Shown: piece by piece, positions 44,275 through 52,945 of the stretch
Layout: every line of letters begins with the position of its first letter
Numbering within the stretch: position 1 is the stretch's first letter
Program-made: the position numbers and the translations under genes
NCBI GenBank assembly: GCA_938020445.1
Contig: CALIIC010000075.1
Location: forward strand, 1-63,422
Origin: an uncultured Flavobacteriaceae bacterium
GTDB lineage: Bacteria; Bacteroidota; Bacteroidia; Flavobacteriales; Flavobacteriaceae
Length of the DNA stretch: 63,422 bases
Direction: 5' to 3'
Notes under the pieces: generated by a model
What the model saw: only the letters and a program-made list of their open reading frames with translations
What the model was told of the DNA's origin: nothing
Databases searched by the model: none

Positions 44275-47070
44275 ATGCCAAAGGTAAAAACAGCTGCAGA
44301 TTCGTATCAAGAAGGGCTAATTAATCTAATTAAGTCTAGCTATACGGAACTCCCTACTTCCTCCGCAGTATCCAATCCGTGGTTGGAGCGTTTAAACAAG
44401 TCCCTTAAGGCGTGGGAACTAAAAGATGATGTGAAATGGCCCCAACCAGCTTACCATATGGGGGTGCCCACAGAGGAATACAAAAATGTACTTCTAGGAA
44501 GAATCAAGGAAACCCTTGTTTCGTTCAGCGATTATATTGCTCACAGTGCTATTTTTTCAGCTTCTGAAAAGGAAGCTTCAGACGGAAGCTACCAAAAACT
44601 CATGTCTGTTTTGGAAACCCCTGAACCTGCTACCGTAATCGGCCATAGCGAAACGGAATTAAAGGGGTTATTCTATAGAGATCTGGTACACAACCACCGT
44701 TATTGGAAGGATGAGGGGAACCACATACAACTTATGAGGAACCTATTAGATGTCATTGTTCCTGTGACCGAATTAAGTCTTGGTAAAAGACTGGAAGAAA
44801 AAAAAGTAGACATACAGACCTCTCTCGGTATCATGTTCTCTACCAAATTATCCTCCTACGGGGTTTGCCCTGGAGGGCACAATTCAAGGATAAGGGATGC
44901 AAAGGATCAGTTACAAGTTTCTCCCGAAGCGGCCCTGTTATCTCATTGGAATGCTTATGTTAAACGCCTGACGATAGAACAATCCCCAGGCGAATTTCCG
45001 CTCTCTATATTGAACATGATGCCTGCGGGTGAGGAGGTGCATATACCACCTGCCATAGATTATTTGGTGGGAGTACCGAAAGAACTTGTAATGACTAAGG
45101 ACCCCGACATGTTCAATGCTTTTGAAAATTTTTCGTTGGGAAACCACCGTTTACTTGTGAACAAGGTCTTTGATTTTTCTAAAAGTATGACTCAGCCCTT
45201 AGATCATGAAATCGATACAGGTTTGAAGGACTTCGATACCTTGCCACTAGGGAAACAGAATGTTAAGGTGAACGAGTTTGTAGATAGTATCCTGCTACCA
45301 TTCGAGAAAGGTGGTCAGGCCGATGATTTTAAACATCGTTTATATAATGACGATACAAAAACCTTTCATAATGCCAAGACCATCAAGGAAATGACAAAGG
45401 AAAGGCTGGCCCAACGAATGTGTACGATTTTGGACATCAACCCGATTCCTTGGCGGGAATTATTAAATTTAGATGTTTCAGTTGAGCAACGTCTTGAATG
45501 CCTCCCCAAAGAAGCCCACTTGTTAACGGCCCTATTTTTAAATTATGCATACAATAACAATGTTACAGCGCTCTATACAGTCAGAGATGCCTGCCCAGAC
45601 GATGTTAAACAAGTTATGTTCAATAGGGCGCTCTTAGATTGTGCAGTTCAGCCAGATGGTAGCATACTGAACAGGGTACGCGAAGCCTGCCCTGAAAATC
45701 TTAAAGAAAAGATGTTCGCTACAACTGTACTTGATCTTGCATTGAATAGAGATATAGACCTGATTTCCAGGGCAATCGAAGCCTGCCCCTCCCATTTAAA
45801 ATTGAAAATGTTAGGGGCGGTTACTTTTCATTGTACAAAATGGGGCGATATCGCATCTTTGAAAAAGGTGCTGAATGCCTGCCCTGCAGACCTAAGAGAA
45901 AATTTGTACAATAACTTATTGACGCATTTTGAAACCAGGGGTAGCCGCCAGGAGATGCAAACAATATGGGCCGTCTGTCCCGAAAATTTAAAGCCTAGTA
46001 TGTATGCCAAATCAATTGTAGAATGTGCATTGCAAGGCAATGATAATGGAGTGATTATGATTCGGAATCGCTGTCCTGACAATTTGAAAGGGCAAATGTT
46101 CCTCTTTGCAATCTCCAAGTGTGTGGCGGAAAGAGACCATGGGATTGCTTTGAATACGATATTGGATGCCTGTCCTGATGATTTAAAAGGAGCCATGTTT
46201 TCCAAGGCAGTATTGGAATCCGCAAAGCAGAATAACCCTAATACGCTCAAAACAGTACAAACTAACTGCCCAAATAATATGAAAGGGACCATTTTTGCTA
46301 TGGCACTCTTTAACTGTGCGATGGAAGGCGATGACCACGCCTTGTCTAGACTTCGGGATGCCTTCCCCGACACTCTAAGGCCTACGGCATTTGCAGAAGC
46401 AATGCTTAATTGTGCATTACAGGGTAATGTTGCTGCGCTCAAAAGATTAGGTGATACCTGCTCCGAGAATTTAAAGGTGAAGGTATTCACAGCCTCCATA
46501 TCCAAGTGCGCAAAAATTGGGAATATAACCTTGTTGAATAGGATATTGGATATAGGCCCTAAAAAGCTAAAAAAACCTAGTTTCATGATGGCAATCGTGA
46601 AATCGTTGGAAAAGGATGTTGACATCCAATTAAATGATATATTGAGCGTCTGCCCTGAACATATAAAAAAAGAGACACTTGGTTTGTCAATGTTGTTTTG
46701 TGTAGAGTTGAACAAAACCGATGCCCTTACTGAACTTTCAAAAGCCTGCCCAGACCATCTAAAAGAGGAGATGTTTTCTTCGGCCATAACTCAATCTGCA
46801 ATGCAGGGTTCAAAAGAAACGCTGAAACATGTTTGGAATGAATGCCCGGCAGATTCAATGGAAGCGGTGTTTGCCAAAACAGCTGATTTGTGCAAAGGTA
46901 AGGGGCTTGGTAAAGAATTGAATCTAATTTCCTCGACAAAGAATGAAGCAAAATGGTCACGCATGAAAGTTCCAAAGAGGCGCGCGGGACAACATAAAAG
47001 TAAGGTGATCAGGAACCCTAATAAGGATACTGAAGCTAAGGTCAAGCAGCCAAGAAGGAACACCCTCTAA
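44275..47070 (+). CDS. 931-residue protein with 15 tandem 32-residue alpha-hairpin repeats
   Basis: No signal peptide. Residues 1-~400 form an unidentified, mostly helical domain with a notable SSYGVCPGGHNSRIRD segment. Residues 409-888 are 15 tandem units, nearly all exactly 32 long, consensus CPDNLKxxMFxxAxxxCAxxGNxxALxxIRxA; Cys-Pro opens most units. Spacing and helix pattern recall ankyrin (33 residues) with the hairpin loop replaced by CPDNLK, but the TPLH signature is absent. The C-terminal ~45 residues are strongly basic. It follows three ankyrin genes and ends 25 bp before mocA. I do not recognise the family. Confidence 0.85.
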   Translation: MPKVKTAADSYQEGLINLIKSSYTELPTSSAVSNPWLERLNKSLKAWELKDDVKWPQPAYHMGVPTEEYKNVLLGRIKETLVSFSDYIAHSAIFSASEKEASDGSYQKLMSVLETPEPATVIGHSETELKGLFYRDLVHNHRYWKDEGNHIQLMRNLLDVIVPVTELSLGKRLEEKKVDIQTSLGIMFSTKLSSYGVCPGGHNSRIRDAKDQLQVSPEAALLSHWNAYVKRLTIEQSPGEFPLSILNMMPAGEEVHIPPAIDYLVGVPKELVMTKDPDMFNAFENFSLGNHRLLVNKVFDFSKSMTQPLDHEIDTGLKDFDTLPLGKQNVKVNEFVDSILLPFEKGGQADDFKHRLYNDDTKTFHNAKTIKEMTKERLAQRMCTILDINPIPWRELLNLDVSVEQRLECLPKEAHLLTALFLNYAYNNNVTALYTVRDACPDDVKQVMFNRALLDCAVQPDGSILNRVREACPENLKEKMFATTVLDLALNRDIDLISRAIEACPSHLKLKMLGAVTFHCTKWGDIASLKKVLNACPADLRENLYNNLLTHFETRGSRQEMQTIWAVCPENLKPSMYAKSIVECALQGNDNGVIMIRNRCPDNLKGQMFLFAISKCVAERDHGIALNTILDACPDDLKGAMFSKAVLESAKQNNPNTLKTVQTNCPNNMKGTIFAMALFNCAMEGDDHALSRLRDAFPDTLRPTAFAEAMLNCALQGNVAALKRLGDTCSENLKVKVFTASISKCAKIGNITLLNRILDIGPKKLKKPSFMMAIVKSLEKDVDIQLNDILSVCPEHIKKETLGLSMLFCVELNKTDALTELSKACPDHLKEEMFSSAITQSAMQGSKETLKHVWNECPADSMEAVFAKTADLCKGKGLGKELNLISSTKNEAKWSRMKVPKRRAGQHKSKVIRNPNKDTEAKVKQPRRNTL
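45499..46938 (+). repeat. Coding tandem repeat, 15 units of about 96 bp
   Basis: Encodes the 32-residue units of the 931-residue protein. From the Cys of unit 1 (residue 409) to that of unit 15 (residue 857) is 448 residues, exactly 14 x 32; one unit is 31 and one 33 long. DNA-level divergence between units is high, so the array is old rather than a recent slippage product. Confidence 0.85.
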
Positions 47071-47095
47071 GGATAAAAGTGCTATTTTTACAGCT

Positions 47096-47704
47096 ATGTC
47101 CGATTATCAAACATCCATCGCGGTTTTAGTCCTTGCCGCCGGGGCATCGCGCCGTATGGGGCAGACCAAACAATTAATGCCTTGGAACGAGACTACTTTG
47201 CTTGGTAGTGTTATTCAAAATGCCAAAGCCTCTAAAGCAGATAAGGTCGTTGTGGTGGTAGGCGCCAATAGTGAACCCGTCAGTGCCGAAGCACAAAAAC
47301 AGGGGGTGCCTTCGGTATTGAATGACCGTTGGGAGCAAGGGATGGGAAGTTCGATTGTTTGCGGTATCAAGCATCTATTGGAAGACGATGTTTCCTATGC
47401 AGGCGTTGTAATCGTACTTGCAGACCAACCGCTGGTAGATAACGGGTATCTGAACTCTTTGATTTTTCATTTTAGAGAAGGAGAGAAACAGATGGTAGCC
47501 ACGAATTATAAAAATAAGGCAGGTGTCCCGGCTCTTTTTGGACGTTCCTATTTCGAAGACCTTTTGGTGCTGAACCAAGAATACGGAGCGAAGGCTTTCT
47601 TAAAAGAACATACCCAAGATACTTTGCTCGTAGAGGCCGGTCATAGAGTTTCCGATATCGATACCCCCGAAGATTATCAGGACCTGCGAAAACGGAAACA
47701 ATAG
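47096..47704 (+). CDS. mocA: Molybdenum cofactor cytidylyltransferase (MocA/MobA-like)
   Basis: 202 residues. N-terminal nucleotidyltransferase motif LAAGASRRMGQTKQLMPW, then VVVGANSEPV, VLADQPLVD and the MocA-type C-terminus (VPALFGRSYFEDLL, VSDIDTPEDY). It converts Mo-molybdopterin to the cytosine dinucleotide form used by CO dehydrogenase and IorAB-type enzymes. The accessory ankyrin block separates it from the cox operon, to which it probably belongs functionally. A hairpin overlaps its stop codon. Confidence 0.9.
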   Translation: MSDYQTSIAVLVLAAGASRRMGQTKQLMPWNETTLLGSVIQNAKASKADKVVVVVGANSEPVSAEAQKQGVPSVLNDRWEQGMGSSIVCGIKHLLEDDVSYAGVVIVLADQPLVDNGYLNSLIFHFREGEKQMVATNYKNKAGVPALFGRSYFEDLLVLNQEYGAKAFLKEHTQDTLLVEAGHRVSDIDTPEDYQDLRKRKQ

Positions 47705-47727
47705 TATGCTAGGACCGCTAGCATGCT
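47703..47727 (+). terminator. Hairpin at the end of mocA
   Basis: 10-bp stem AGTATGCTAG / CTAGCATGCT with one G-U pair and a 5-nt loop, beginning in the stop codon. No T-run follows, so termination would be inefficient. Confidence 0.5.
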
Positions 47728-47906
47728 CCCTTCGCCATTTAAAAATTTGACGATTAGATACTTAAGTTATTCATTTTTGCGTTATCATCGAATGAAAGTG
47801 ATGCGAAATGTCCCGTTCATCGAAAAAATGATACTTTTTGTATAAAATCGCTTTGGTGATCTAAACCATCGATTCATATCGCTATCCTACTTAAAAATAG
47901 AATCCC

Positions 47907-48878
47907 ATGCAAAAACATACACCTACACTCGTAAAATTTGGCTTCTTATTTCTAGTTGCCTTTACCACACTAAATGCACAAGATGCTACAATCGAAGCAA
48001 CCGGTGATGATATCAGTGAAAGCCTTGATTTGGAAGCAGTAGCTTCTCTATTTGGAGAAGCAGAGAACCTCGAGGAGTTTGAACAAAAATTGAACGATCC
48101 GGATGCGCCGCTTTCGAATCTTGATCTTAACGAAGATGGCTATGTAGACTACCTAAGGGTTGTTGAAACCATGGAGGATGATACGCACGTAATTGCCCTA
48201 CAAGCAGTATTGGATGAAGATGTATACCAAGATGTGGCCACTATTGAAGTAGAACAAGATTCCCAAGGTACCACGCACATGCAAGTTGTCGGGAATGCCT
48301 ATGTTTATGGCACAGGATATATTGTTGAGCCGATCTTTGCGCGTCGGCCGGTTATTTTTAGCTGGTTATGGCGCCCGGTATATCGCCCATATCGTTCGGT
48401 CTATTATTGGGGGTACTATCCAAAACACTTTCGTGTTTGGAAACCATTTCAGCTTGCACGTTACAAAAAGAATGTATTGGTACATGTGAATGTAAAACAT
48501 ACCTATCGTCGCGTAAGCGTTCGTTACAGTACAACAGCAGTACGTTTACATACCAAAGTGCAACGCAATGACTATGCGGTACGGTACCCGCAAAGAGCGC
48601 ACTCGGTACGCGTTACGACAATTCGGAAGACCAATGCCAATGGCACCACTAAAAAGGTGGCTACGGTACGTAAAACGAATAGCCCAACAAAACGGGTAGT
48701 AACCAAAGAAACGAATAGCAGACGAAAGGGGGTGGTAGTGAACAACAACCCGAATGGGACACGAACGGTAAAGGCCGCCAGTGTTAAAAAGACCACTGTC
48801 AAAAAAAGTGGAACCACAACGAAAGTGAAGAAAACCAAGATAACGAAAAAGAAAGTCGTTAAGAAGAAAAAAAAGTAA
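47907..48878 (+). CDS. Exported protein with EF-hand-like segment and basic C-terminal tail
   Basis: 323 residues with a Sec signal (FGFLFLVAFTTLNAQ). An acidic N-terminal half contains LDLNEDGYVDYLRVVE, an EF-hand-like calcium loop. A hydrophobic aromatic segment (RRPVIFSWLWRPVYRPYRSVYYWGYYP) follows. The last ~120 residues are Lys/Arg/Thr-rich with repeated KTN and KKT motifs, ending in a poly-Lys run. This acidic-to-basic layout occurs in conserved Bacteroidota hypothetical proteins. The tail could bind DNA, peptidoglycan or polyanions. Function unknown; terminator follows. Confidence 0.72.
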   Translation: MQKHTPTLVKFGFLFLVAFTTLNAQDATIEATGDDISESLDLEAVASLFGEAENLEEFEQKLNDPDAPLSNLDLNEDGYVDYLRVVETMEDDTHVIALQAVLDEDVYQDVATIEVEQDSQGTTHMQVVGNAYVYGTGYIVEPIFARRPVIFSWLWRPVYRPYRSVYYWGYYPKHFRVWKPFQLARYKKNVLVHVNVKHTYRRVSVRYSTTAVRLHTKVQRNDYAVRYPQRAHSVRVTTIRKTNANGTTKKVATVRKTNSPTKRVVTKETNSRRKGVVVNNNPNGTRTVKAASVKKTTVKKSGTTTKVKKTKITKKKVVKKKKK

Positions 48879-48900
48879 GCTTTTGGAAAAACAATTTAAG

Positions 48901-48932
48901 ACCCTTTTGGCATTGCCTTAAGGGTTTTTTTA
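48901..48932 (+). terminator. Intrinsic terminator
   Basis: ACCCTT...AAGGGT stem with an inner GGC/GCC pairing, followed by a run of T, 22 bp after the preceding stop. Confidence 0.8.
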
Positions 48933-49014
48933 TTTTTTAAGATGAGTTTGGTAACTATTGAGGAATTCGTGTCAGGAAATTATGGTAAATTCATCATCCT
49001 AAAAGTGGTAAAAG

Positions 49015-50109
49015 ATGATGCTTAAAAAAATGCTTTCTCTTGTTGTTTTGATCTTGTTTCCTCTTAGTGTTATACTGGGGCAAGAGATGAGTTTTGAAGA
49101 ATACAATCCGACTCCTACATTAGTCGTCGAAGGGGCCGCGGTACCCAGCGCCAAGTTTCGTTTTATTGATGTACATAGCCACCAGCGAGATATGTCGGCT
49201 TCGGCCCTGAAAAGAATGATTGTCGATATGGATCGAATTAATGAAGGTATTATGGTAAATCTCAGTGGTGGTTCCGGTAAACGCATTCAGAATATGGTCG
49301 CTAGTATACAAGCCAACTATCCAAACAGGTTTGTGGTTTTTGCCAATGTAGATTTTGATGGAGTAGGCGATGCCAACTGGTCTGAAAAGGCTGCAAAACA
49401 ATTGGAAGAAGACGTAAAAAACGGGGCTAAAGGCTTAAAGATCTATAAGAGTCTAGGGCTGCGTTACAAAGACAACGATGGCAATCGCCTGGCTATTGAC
49501 GATCCAAGATTGGACCCTATTTGGGCCAAATGCGCAGAATTGGGTATTCCCGTGTTGATACATGCAGCGGATCCCAAGTCATTTTGGGATGAGATGGATA
49601 GTAAGAACGAGCGCTGGTTAGAGTTGAAAACACGTCCTGGAAGAAAACGCTCCGCTACTGATCCGGCACCATGGCAACAGATTATTGATGAGCAACATGC
49701 AATGTTCAAAAAACATCCAAATACAAAGTTTATCAACGCTCATATGGGTTGGTATGCCAATAATCTCAAAAAATTGGGAACGCTTTTAGATGAAATGCCC
49801 AATATGTCTGTGGGTATCGGGGCAATCATAGCCGAACTAGGCAGACAGCCAAAGGCCGCCCATGCGTTCTTTGTAAAATACCAAGACCGGATTCTTTTCG
49901 GAAAAGATAGCTGGAAACCAGAAGAATTCCCCACCTATTTTAGAGTTTTGGAAAGCGATGATGAGTACTTTCCCTACTATAAGAAATACCATGCGTTTTG
50001 GGCGATGTATGGTTTGGACCTGCCAGATGAAGTGTTGAAGAAAGTATATTATAAAAATGCCCTAAACCTAATCCCTGGATTGGATAGGAGTTTATTTCCC
50101 GAAGATTAA
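49015..50109 (+). CDS. Exported amidohydrolase-family metal-dependent hydrolase
   Basis: 364 residues with a Sec signal (LVVLILFPLSVILGQ). Amidohydrolase_2 TIM-barrel features: N-terminal metal motif IDVHSHQRD, KGLKIYKSLGLRY, second metal His in IPVLIHAADPKSFWD, FINAHMGWY, and catalytic Asp in LFGKDSW. This family includes decarboxylases and lactonases (ACMSD/LigW-like); the substrate is not evident. It precedes a polysaccharide deacetylase by 66 bp; the pair may be one transcription unit. Confidence 0.85.
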   Translation: MMLKKMLSLVVLILFPLSVILGQEMSFEEYNPTPTLVVEGAAVPSAKFRFIDVHSHQRDMSASALKRMIVDMDRINEGIMVNLSGGSGKRIQNMVASIQANYPNRFVVFANVDFDGVGDANWSEKAAKQLEEDVKNGAKGLKIYKSLGLRYKDNDGNRLAIDDPRLDPIWAKCAELGIPVLIHAADPKSFWDEMDSKNERWLELKTRPGRKRSATDPAPWQQIIDEQHAMFKKHPNTKFINAHMGWYANNLKKLGTLLDEMPNMSVGIGAIIAELGRQPKAAHAFFVKYQDRILFGKDSWKPEEFPTYFRVLESDDEYFPYYKKYHAFWAMYGLDLPDEVLKKVYYKNALNLIPGLDRSLFPED

Positions 50110-50175
50110 GGAAATTTTAATTGAAGTGCCGAAGAAGACTAAAAAACGAATTTTTGAAAATACAAAATATTAAAA

Positions 50176-50991
50176 ATGAAATATTTATGCATTTTTATAT
50201 TTAGTGTTTGTTTATGCATGAATGTATGCTGTTCACAGCAAGAAAAGAAGGGTATTCGTTGGCCAAATGGTGCTAAAGCGGCTATCTGCTTAACGTATGA
50301 TGATGCGATGACCACCCATTTAGAATTTGGGCTTCCGGCCTTGGACTCTGTTGGTTTAAAAGGCACCTTCTTTTTAAACCCGACCCGTTCTCGAGATGAA
50401 ATATTAGGATGGATGGCAGCTGCTGAGAAAGGACATGAATTGGGAAATCATTCTGTTTTACATCCCTGCCCAAAGAATATGGGATGGCCGGATAAATTAA
50501 TTACAGATGATTATACGGTAAAGCAAATTCTAAATGAGGTTGCGGTGCAAAACAAATTTTTGGAAACGTTGGATGCTGATAAAACCTTTAGAACCTATGC
50601 CTATCCATGCAGTAATACCATGGTAGGAGGACTGTCCTATTCCAAAGCATTGAAAGAATCCAAATTAATCCGGTTTGCCAGAACCGGTGGAAATGAAAAT
50701 AGTATTATTACCGACTTTGATACGTTGAATTACTTTGAGGTACCCTCCTATGAAGTACAGGAGTATACGAAGGGCGAAGCCCTAATTTCTTATGTTAAAA
50801 AGGTGATAGATAAAAAGGGGTTTGGTGTCTTTATGTTTCATGGCATCAACGGGCAATGGTTCAATGTTCCCTCAAAAGAGCATCGTATGTTGCTAGAGTA
50901 CCTACAGGACCATCAAAAAGATGTATGGGTAGCTACTTTCGCTGAGATAATGACGCATATTGAATCCCAATCCAAAAAGGGGTTAAAGTAA
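50176..50991 (+). CDS. Polysaccharide deacetylase (NodB homology) lipoprotein
   Basis: 271 residues with a lipoprotein-type signal (FSVCLCMNVCCSQ; several Cys near the cleavage site). NodB motifs: LTYDDAMTTH (motif 1, catalytic and metal Asp), GHELGNHSVLHP (motif 2 HxxxH-like), RTYAYPCSN (motif 3), and FMFHGING near the end. It removes acetyl groups from carbohydrates (carbohydrate esterase 4 type), location periplasm or surface. Confidence 0.88.
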   Translation: MKYLCIFIFSVCLCMNVCCSQQEKKGIRWPNGAKAAICLTYDDAMTTHLEFGLPALDSVGLKGTFFLNPTRSRDEILGWMAAAEKGHELGNHSVLHPCPKNMGWPDKLITDDYTVKQILNEVAVQNKFLETLDADKTFRTYAYPCSNTMVGGLSYSKALKESKLIRFARTGGNENSIITDFDTLNYFEVPSYEVQEYTKGEALISYVKKVIDKKGFGVFMFHGINGQWFNVPSKEHRMLLEYLQDHQKDVWVATFAEIMTHIESQSKKGLK

Positions 50992-51031
50992 AAGTTATTC
51001 CCTTTTTGCTAGTGTTTAATACTCGAAGAGC

Positions 51032-51172
51032 TTATACTGCTTTTTGTTCAGAAAAATTCTTTTGATCATAATCTTGAAAAATGCCACAGGAGTTTTCCTT
51101 TTTAATCAAAGAGGTTTTTTCTTCATTTTTCTTTCTGGCAAATGCTGCTATCTGCGGTGATAAGTAATTCAT
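51032..51172 (-). CDS. Possible 46-residue ORF in the intergenic region before the sigma-factor gene
   Basis: ATG at 51172 gives MNYLSPQIAAFARKKNEEK..., hydrophilic, with no signal or membrane helix. A longer 70-codon reading from 51244 is possible. The 450-bp gap 50992-51441 otherwise contains only an 8-bp inverted repeat (GGAGTTTC 51229-51236 / GAAACTCC 51272-51279) and AT-rich DNA. Weakly supported. Confidence 0.25.
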   Translation of the reverse strand: MNYLSPQIAAFARKKNEEKTSLIKKENSCGIFQDYDQKNFSEQKAV

Positions 51173-51441
51173 TAGGTTGTTTGTTAGAATTGCACAACGG
51201 CCTATCTTATGAAATGTTGTTTTGCGAAGGAGTTTCAAATGCATTTAAACCAGCATTCTATATCTTAATTGGAAACTCCAAAATGAGTTCATTTAAACTT
51301 TTTTAAAGTTAACTTCATTTTTTTTTGTGACAAAATCTTGGTATCGGATACTTATAGTATAAAACAGTTTAAATAGTCCTTGGAAACACCAAAAGGATAC
51401 TTAAATCTGATTCCAAACCTAAGAACCAACTGTTCAAATAC

Positions 51442-51933
51442 ATGGACAAAGAAGCTGATTTTGTGGAGTTAATAAAGGCGAACGAAGGTATTTTGTTTAA
51501 GATTACCACTGTGTATACTGACAATGGGGCAGATCAACAAGATTTGTATCAAGATATAGTATATCAACTTTGGAAGTCGTTTGATAGTTTCAGGAACGAA
51601 TCAAAAATTAGCACTTGGATGTATCGCGTTGCGATGAATACGGCCTTGACCCAGGTACGAAGTAAAAAGCGGTCCGGACACTCCGTCTCCATAGAAAAAA
51701 TGGTCCTCAAGCAAACAGATAGCTATGACCCGCAATGGGAAACACGTTTGCAACTACTCTATAAATACATTCACCGATTGAATGTATTGGAAAAAGGGCT
51801 CATGCTACTGTTGCTAGAGGGAAAGAAATATGATGAAATTGCTGAGATAACGGGCTTGAGTCCATCAAACGTCGGAACACGTATTTCACGAATCAAACAA
51901 AAATTAAAATCGCAGTTAACGAATACCAATTAG
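51442..51933 (+). CDS. ECF-family RNA polymerase sigma factor
   Basis: 163 residues. Sigma-2 region: QQDLYQDIVYQLWKSFDSFRNESKISTWMYRVAMNTAL. Sigma-4 HTH: LLEGKKYDEIAEITGLSPSNVGTRISRIKQKLKSQL. One base separates it from a membrane-protein gene that probably encodes its regulator. Target genes unknown; no auto-promoter motif identified with confidence. Confidence 0.92.
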   Translation: MDKEADFVELIKANEGILFKITTVYTDNGADQQDLYQDIVYQLWKSFDSFRNESKISTWMYRVAMNTALTQVRSKKRSGHSVSIEKMVLKQTDSYDPQWETRLQLLYKYIHRLNVLEKGLMLLLLEGKKYDEIAEITGLSPSNVGTRISRIKQKLKSQLTNTN

Positions 51934-51934
51934 G

Positions 51935-52531
51935 ATGGAATTAGAAGAACTACAAGCCACTTGGACTCAATTGAGTACAGCGCTCGAGCAACAAAAAATA
52001 GTAACGAACGAAATTATTCTAAAGATGACACAACAGCGGTATAGCAACAAATTCAGTAAAATCACCTTTTATGAGACAATTGGCTCTCTAATATGCTTTG
52101 CCATGGCAGGTTATATCATCGTACATTTTTCAAGCCTGACTACCTGGTATTTACAGCTATCTGGTATTCTTTGTCTTGCTTTCTTAATAGTATTGCCCAT
52201 CTTGGTGTTACGGGCGCTGAAACGTATCCAAAACCTAGCCATCAAGGATGCGAACTATACCGATATGATCATTCGGTTTACGAAGGCCAAAAAGCATCTT
52301 TTATTCCTGCAGCGTTTGGGAATATATTTGGCTTTTCTGTTTTTTCTGGCAGTGATGCCGGTGTATAGCATGATTTCTAAGGGCGAGGATATCTTCCTAA
52401 ACTACCAGGCATCTGTATGGTACATCCCGATAGTGGGTGCTTTCCTGTTTTTCTTTGGACGCTGGGGCTACGGTTGCTACAAAGGGATAACCAATTCTGC
52501 CGAGACCATTCTAAAAGAGTTGGAAAGCTAA
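51935..52531 (+). CDS. Four-helix membrane protein paired with ECF sigma factor, probable anti-sigma
   Basis: 198 residues. A cytoplasmic-looking N-terminal helix (LEELQATWTQLSTALEQQK) is followed by two pairs of transmembrane helices (IGSLICFAMAGYIIVHF, LQLSGILCLAFLIVLPILVL, LGIYLAFLFFLAVMPVYSM, WYIPIVGAFLFFFGRWGY). It is directly coupled to the sigma gene (1-bp gap), the usual setting for an anti-sigma factor or sensor. No zinc-binding anti-sigma motif is visible, so the role is inferred from position. Confidence 0.72.
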   Translation: MELEELQATWTQLSTALEQQKIVTNEIILKMTQQRYSNKFSKITFYETIGSLICFAMAGYIIVHFSSLTTWYLQLSGILCLAFLIVLPILVLRALKRIQNLAIKDANYTDMIIRFTKAKKHLLFLQRLGIYLAFLFFLAVMPVYSMISKGEDIFLNYQASVWYIPIVGAFLFFFGRWGYGCYKGITNSAETILKELES

Positions 52532-52614
52532 ATCTGTGGTCTGGCATAAATGAAAGCGATATATAGGTTAGTAGATGAGTTTACTGTTTTGAATTTGAAC
52601 TTATCAAGTAGTGC

Positions 52615-52649
52615 ACGGTTAATAGTGAACGGTAATCAGTAAACAGTTA
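52615..52649. repeat. Degenerate heptamer array ACRGTWA x5
   Basis: ACGGTTA, ATAGTGA, ACGGTAA, TCAGTAA, ACAGTTA in strict 7-bp phase. Confidence 0.75.
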
Positions 52650-52753
52650 ATCCAGTTAACAGTGATAAATGAGCACAAATAGCAATCTACAGGATTCTAA
52701 AGCTACACCTTACTTCGAGCATCATACATCAGACTTCTGACTCCCGTTTTTTT

Positions 52754-52837
52754 TCAATGAGCAATGAACAATGAGCAATGAACAATGAGCAATGAGCAAT
52801 GAACAATGAGCAGTAATCAGTATTTAGTAATCAGTTT
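52754..52837. repeat. Heptamer array RCAATGA/TCAGTAA, 12 units
   Basis: Eight units of RCAATGA type (GCAATGA and ACAATGA in partial alternation) followed without phase break by four units of TCAGTAA type. All 84 bp keep a 7-bp register. Confidence 0.92.
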
Positions 52838-52937
52838 TTGAACTTGAACTTGACACTTGTACTTGAACTTCCTCGCTCTTTCAGCGCAGCCGTCTTTTGT
52901 CTTTGTTCTACTTTACTGACATCTAACTTCAGTTTAG

Positions 52938-52945
52938 TATATTTG
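52938..52945 (+). promoter_or_regulatory. TAnnTTTG box upstream of the M16 gene
   Basis: TATATTTG, an exact -7 consensus, 25 bp before the chosen ATG. The -33 TTTG is not clear. It lies downstream of the alternative upstream start, supporting the start at 52970. Confidence 0.45.

Noticed and set aside
45828..46787. 319-codon frame on the minus strand inside the 931-residue gene
   Set aside because: It is the antisense shadow of the 32-residue repeat array; periodic sequence readily leaves an open opposite frame.
39238..47070. Prophage or integrative element carrying the ankyrin genes
   Set aside because: No integrase, transposase, att-like direct repeats, tRNA or phage structural genes were seen at either edge; an island is possible but its mechanism is not visible.
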